A stretch of DNA of 64,000 bases from CAZWSX01 sp964636985. Its GTDB lineage: Bacteria; Planctomycetota; Planctomycetia; Pirellulales; Pirellulaceae. Shown one piece after another: positions 62,319-64,000 of this stretch (position 1 is the stretch's first letter; each line of letters begins with the position of its first letter). The notes under the pieces are model-generated. The model did no database searches. It saw nothing but the letters and a program-made list of their open reading frames with translations, and had not been told where the DNA came from. Where the stretch lies: NCBI GenBank assembly GCA_964636985.1, contig CAZWSX010000008.1, positions 124,001-188,000 on the forward strand, in the 5' to 3' direction. The position numbers and the translations under genes were made by a program.

Positions 62319-63130
62319 TGGCCGTGCCCAATGTGCAGTTTCTTGCCGACCACTTCTTGCTGTTCGTGCTGATCTTGGCGCGGGTCGGCGGATTGTTCGC
62401 GACGATGCCTGTGTTCGGTACGCAAAGCGTGCCAATGCAGGTGCGGGGCTTTCTGACGGCCATCGTTGCCCTGCTGCTGTTGCCGGTGCTTTCGGGAACG
62501 CAACCTCCCGCCACGGCGAATTTGCTGCAACTCGGCGTCATCGTCGGCCGAGAAATCATTCTCGGATTAATGCTGGGCCTGGCCGTCGTCATTCTTTTCT
62601 CGGGACTCCAACTGGCCGGGCAAGCAATTGCTCAAGTGAGCGGACTGTCGCTCTCCGACGTTTACAACCCGGCGACCGATTCGAACGTACCGGTCTTTTC
62701 GCAGCTTTACGATGCCACGGCCCTGGGAACATTTCTGCTCATCGGCGGACATCGGATGATCATGGCCGCGCTGCTCGATTCGTTCCACGACATGCCGCCT
62801 GGACACGCCATGTTCTCGCAGACGATTCTCGATGCACTCGTCCATGTCACCAACCAAAGTTTTCTAACAGGAATCCGCGCGAGCGCTCCCGTCTTGGTAG
62901 CCCTGGTGATGGCGACGCTGATCGTCGGCCTGATCAGCCGAACGCTGCCGCAACTCAACGCCATGGCGCTTGGTTTCAGCCTGAACTCGATCGTATTGCT
63001 ATTCGGAATGAGCCTGAGCCTCGGCGCCGCCGTGTGGGCATTCCAGAACGAAACCTACGACGCCATCGTCTCGATCCGAAACGGCTTCGGCCTCGCGGAA
63101 GACTTAGAGTTGTCCGCACAGGAAAAGTAG
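62315..63130 (+). CDS. fliR: flagellar type III export-gate protein FliR
   Basis: 271 residues from ATG 62315, which overlaps the fliQ stop (ATGA); ATG 62318 is equally possible. About six spans are visible. The start has LADHFLLFVLILARVGGLFA, then VLSGTQPPATANLLQLG, EIILGLMLGLAVVILFSG and QAIAQVSGLSLSDVYNPATD. Later come VLVALVMATLIVGLISRTLP and LNSIVLLFGMSLSLGAAVW. It completes the export gate with FliP and FliQ. The stop codon is followed directly by a GC-rich palindrome. Confidence 0.95.
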   Translation: MMAVPNVQFLADHFLLFVLILARVGGLFATMPVFGTQSVPMQVRGFLTAIVALLLLPVLSGTQPPATANLLQLGVIVGREIILGLMLGLAVVILFSGLQLAGQAIAQVSGLSLSDVYNPATDSNVPVFSQLYDATALGTFLLIGGHRMIMAALLDSFHDMPPGHAMFSQTILDALVHVTNQSFLTGIRASAPVLVALVMATLIVGLISRTLPQLNAMALGFSLNSIVLLFGMSLSLGAAVWAFQNETYDAIVSIRNGFGLAEDLELSAQEK

Positions 63131-63151
63131 CACGGACATTCCTGTCCGTGC
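63130..63151. repeat. palindromic repeat, REP-like (copy 2)
   Basis: Nine-base arms (63130-63138 and 63143-63151) around TTCC, starting at the last base of the fliR stop. The inner core is the same as that of the palindrome at 38165-38184, apart from the loop and the outermost pairs. Two copies in 25 kb, each right behind a stop codon, suggest a dispersed genomic repeat family. Confidence 0.65.
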
Positions 63152-63205
63152 GAGGTGCGGCATGAGTGTCAGCCACGCGTCGCTTTCAAGGACAAGAGAT
63201 TAATC

Positions 63206-63235
63206 GATTGATGATTGATTGATGATTGATGATTT
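63206..63235. repeat. short tandem repeat, 11-bp unit
   Basis: The unit GATTGATGATT occurs twice in succession (63206-63227) and is followed by a partial copy. It lies between fliR and flhB in an AT-richer spacer of about 200 bases. No regulatory role can be read from it. Confidence 0.7.
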
Positions 63236-63335
63236 GTGATCTGCGAAGTCAGGCAACTGTGTCGCTCAAGTTTCAGCTTGTTTGTTCCGTCTCTCTGAGT
63301 CCGCTGTGACCTCTGTGGCAAAATCCTAACAAACC

Positions 63336-64000
63336 ATGGCCGACTCCGACGCTGACAAGCAGTACGAAGCGACCGAGCAGCGGCGCCGGCAGGCCCGCGA
63401 GCAAGGCCAGGTACCGCGCAGTCAGGATCTGACCTCGGCCGTGTTGTTGCTGGCGGGTTTGTTGGGGCTGCTCTACTTTGGTCAGGATTCTTCCGAGCGG
63501 ATGGGACGAATCTTCCGCCACCAACTCGGCAACTCGCACGAATTGCAAATCAGCCGCGAGATGGTCTTCCACCAATGGACGCAGATCGTCGCCGAAGTCT
63601 CGCTCCTTACGCTTCCGCTGTTGTCGCTGCTCGTCGTCGTTTCGGCGGGTGTCAACTTGTCGCAGACGGGCCTTCTGTGGTTGCCCGACAAGGTGGGGCC
63701 TGACCTCAGCCATATCGATCCACTGCAAAACGCGCAGCGGATTTTCTCGACGCAAAGCTTGATGCGGTTGCTATTCGGTTTGTTCAAGATCGCCATTGTC
63801 GCCGGAATGGCCGCCTGGGCGTTGTGGGGAGAACGTTTCCGCCTCATGAGCCTGACCGACTACGGCGCCGCGCAGCTTGCCGGTTACCTCGTTTCGCTGA
63901 CGCTCTGGACGAGCATCAAGGTGGCGATCGCGCTCGTGGTGCTGGCTTTGTTCGAATACTCCTACCAGTACATCAAGTTCGAAAACGACTTGATGATGAC
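63336..64000 (+). CDS. flhB: flagellar export switch protein FlhB, 5' part
   Basis: At least 221 residues; the gene runs off the right edge. The start MADSDADKQYEATEQRRRQA then REQGQVPRSQDL is the cytoplasmic N-terminus of FlhB. Hydrophobic segments follow: LTSAVLLLAGLLGLLYF, VSLLTLPLLSLLVVVSAGV and LLFGLFKIAIVAGMAAWAL, then VSLTLWTSIKVAIALVVLAL. The cytoplasmic domain with the self-cleaving NPTH site lies beyond the window. It is 205 bases after fliR, a wider gap than elsewhere in the operon, with the palindrome and the short tandem repeat between. Confidence 0.92.
   Translation, partial: MADSDADKQYEATEQRRRQAREQGQVPRSQDLTSAVLLLAGLLGLLYFGQDSSERMGRIFRHQLGNSHELQISREMVFHQWTQIVAEVSLLTLPLLSLLVVVSAGVNLSQTGLLWLPDKVGPDLSHIDPLQNAQRIFSTQSLMRLLFGLFKIAIVAGMAAWALWGERFRLMSLTDYGAAQLAGYLVSLTLWTSIKVAIALVVLALFEYSYQYIKFENDLMM

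Noticed and set aside
1..64000. CRISPR arrays, transposases, integrases or rRNA
   Set aside because: No regularly spaced repeats, DDE or tyrosine-recombinase motifs, or rRNA-like sequence were seen in the reading.

Overview
The window looks like a chromosome segment from a GC-rich Planctomycete, probably of the Pirellulales type. The reasons are a DUF1501 protein with a Tat-type leader, a small membrane protein carrying an NPYESP motif, Ser/Thr kinases joined to zinc-finger, TPR and WD40 modules beside an ECF sigma factor, a CRTAC1-type FG-GAP/ASPIC protein, an NPCBM protein, a large MoxR/DUF58/BatA cluster with PQQ-propeller and HtrA genes, and an elongation factor G of the spirochaete/planctomycete/mitochondrial EFG1 type. 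The assignment rests on gene content only; no rRNA or other phylogenetic marker is present.

Layout. 1-3.9 kb: the 5' end of an unknown minus-strand gene, an AAA ATPase, a TlpA-like thioredoxin and a small protein that resembles proteasome-fold Ntn hydrolases. 3.9-7.3 kb: an accessory stretch of lower GC. It holds a two-gene cassette (a winged-helix-like protein plus a HEPN-motif protein) between two diverged copies of the last 29 codons and stop of the Ntn-like gene, then two small unknown genes and a roughly 650-base intergenic region. 7.3-9.5 kb: fusA with a strong rho-independent terminator. 9.6-16.4 kb: two large receptor-like Ser/Thr kinases in convergent orientation, both with an N-terminal H-x3-C-x2-C motif like that of zinc-binding anti-sigma factors; the second sits directly behind an ECF sigma factor. 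16.6-24.2 kb: minus-strand envelope genes (a cysteine-rich exported protein, a membrane-anchored coiled coil, a Skp/OmpH-like protein, a 1314-residue FG-GAP/ASPIC protein and a VWA protein).

24.6-47.1 kb: twelve plus-strand genes with mostly short gaps: moxR, DUF58, BatA-like VWA, a TPR/PQQ/HEAT protein, a VWA/GATase-like protein, a large TM/coiled-coil protein, a low-complexity coiled coil, a TPR-like protein, an NPCBM protein and three trypsin/PDZ paralogs. Only the first of the three paralogs keeps a full catalytic triad. The set reads as one envelope-assembly or stress apparatus.

47.1-56.5 kb: minus-strand housekeeping and respiration: a tandem-GNAT protein, a small Rieske ferredoxin, a cytochrome b fused to four haem-c sites, a bc-type Rieske protein, nrnA, ribF, nnrD and an unknown protein. 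56.7-64 kb: a DUF1501 protein, an NPYESP membrane protein, then the flagellar export/motor operon fliL-fliN-fliO-fliP-fliQ-fliR and flhB, which runs off the right edge.

The best candidate for something undescribed is the HEPN cassette at about 3.9-5.6 kb. The flanking copies differ almost only at synonymous sites, which is the footprint left when an element enters the 3' end of a protein gene and supplies a replacement end. No integrase is visible. No tRNA, rRNA, CRISPR array or recognisable transposase was found.
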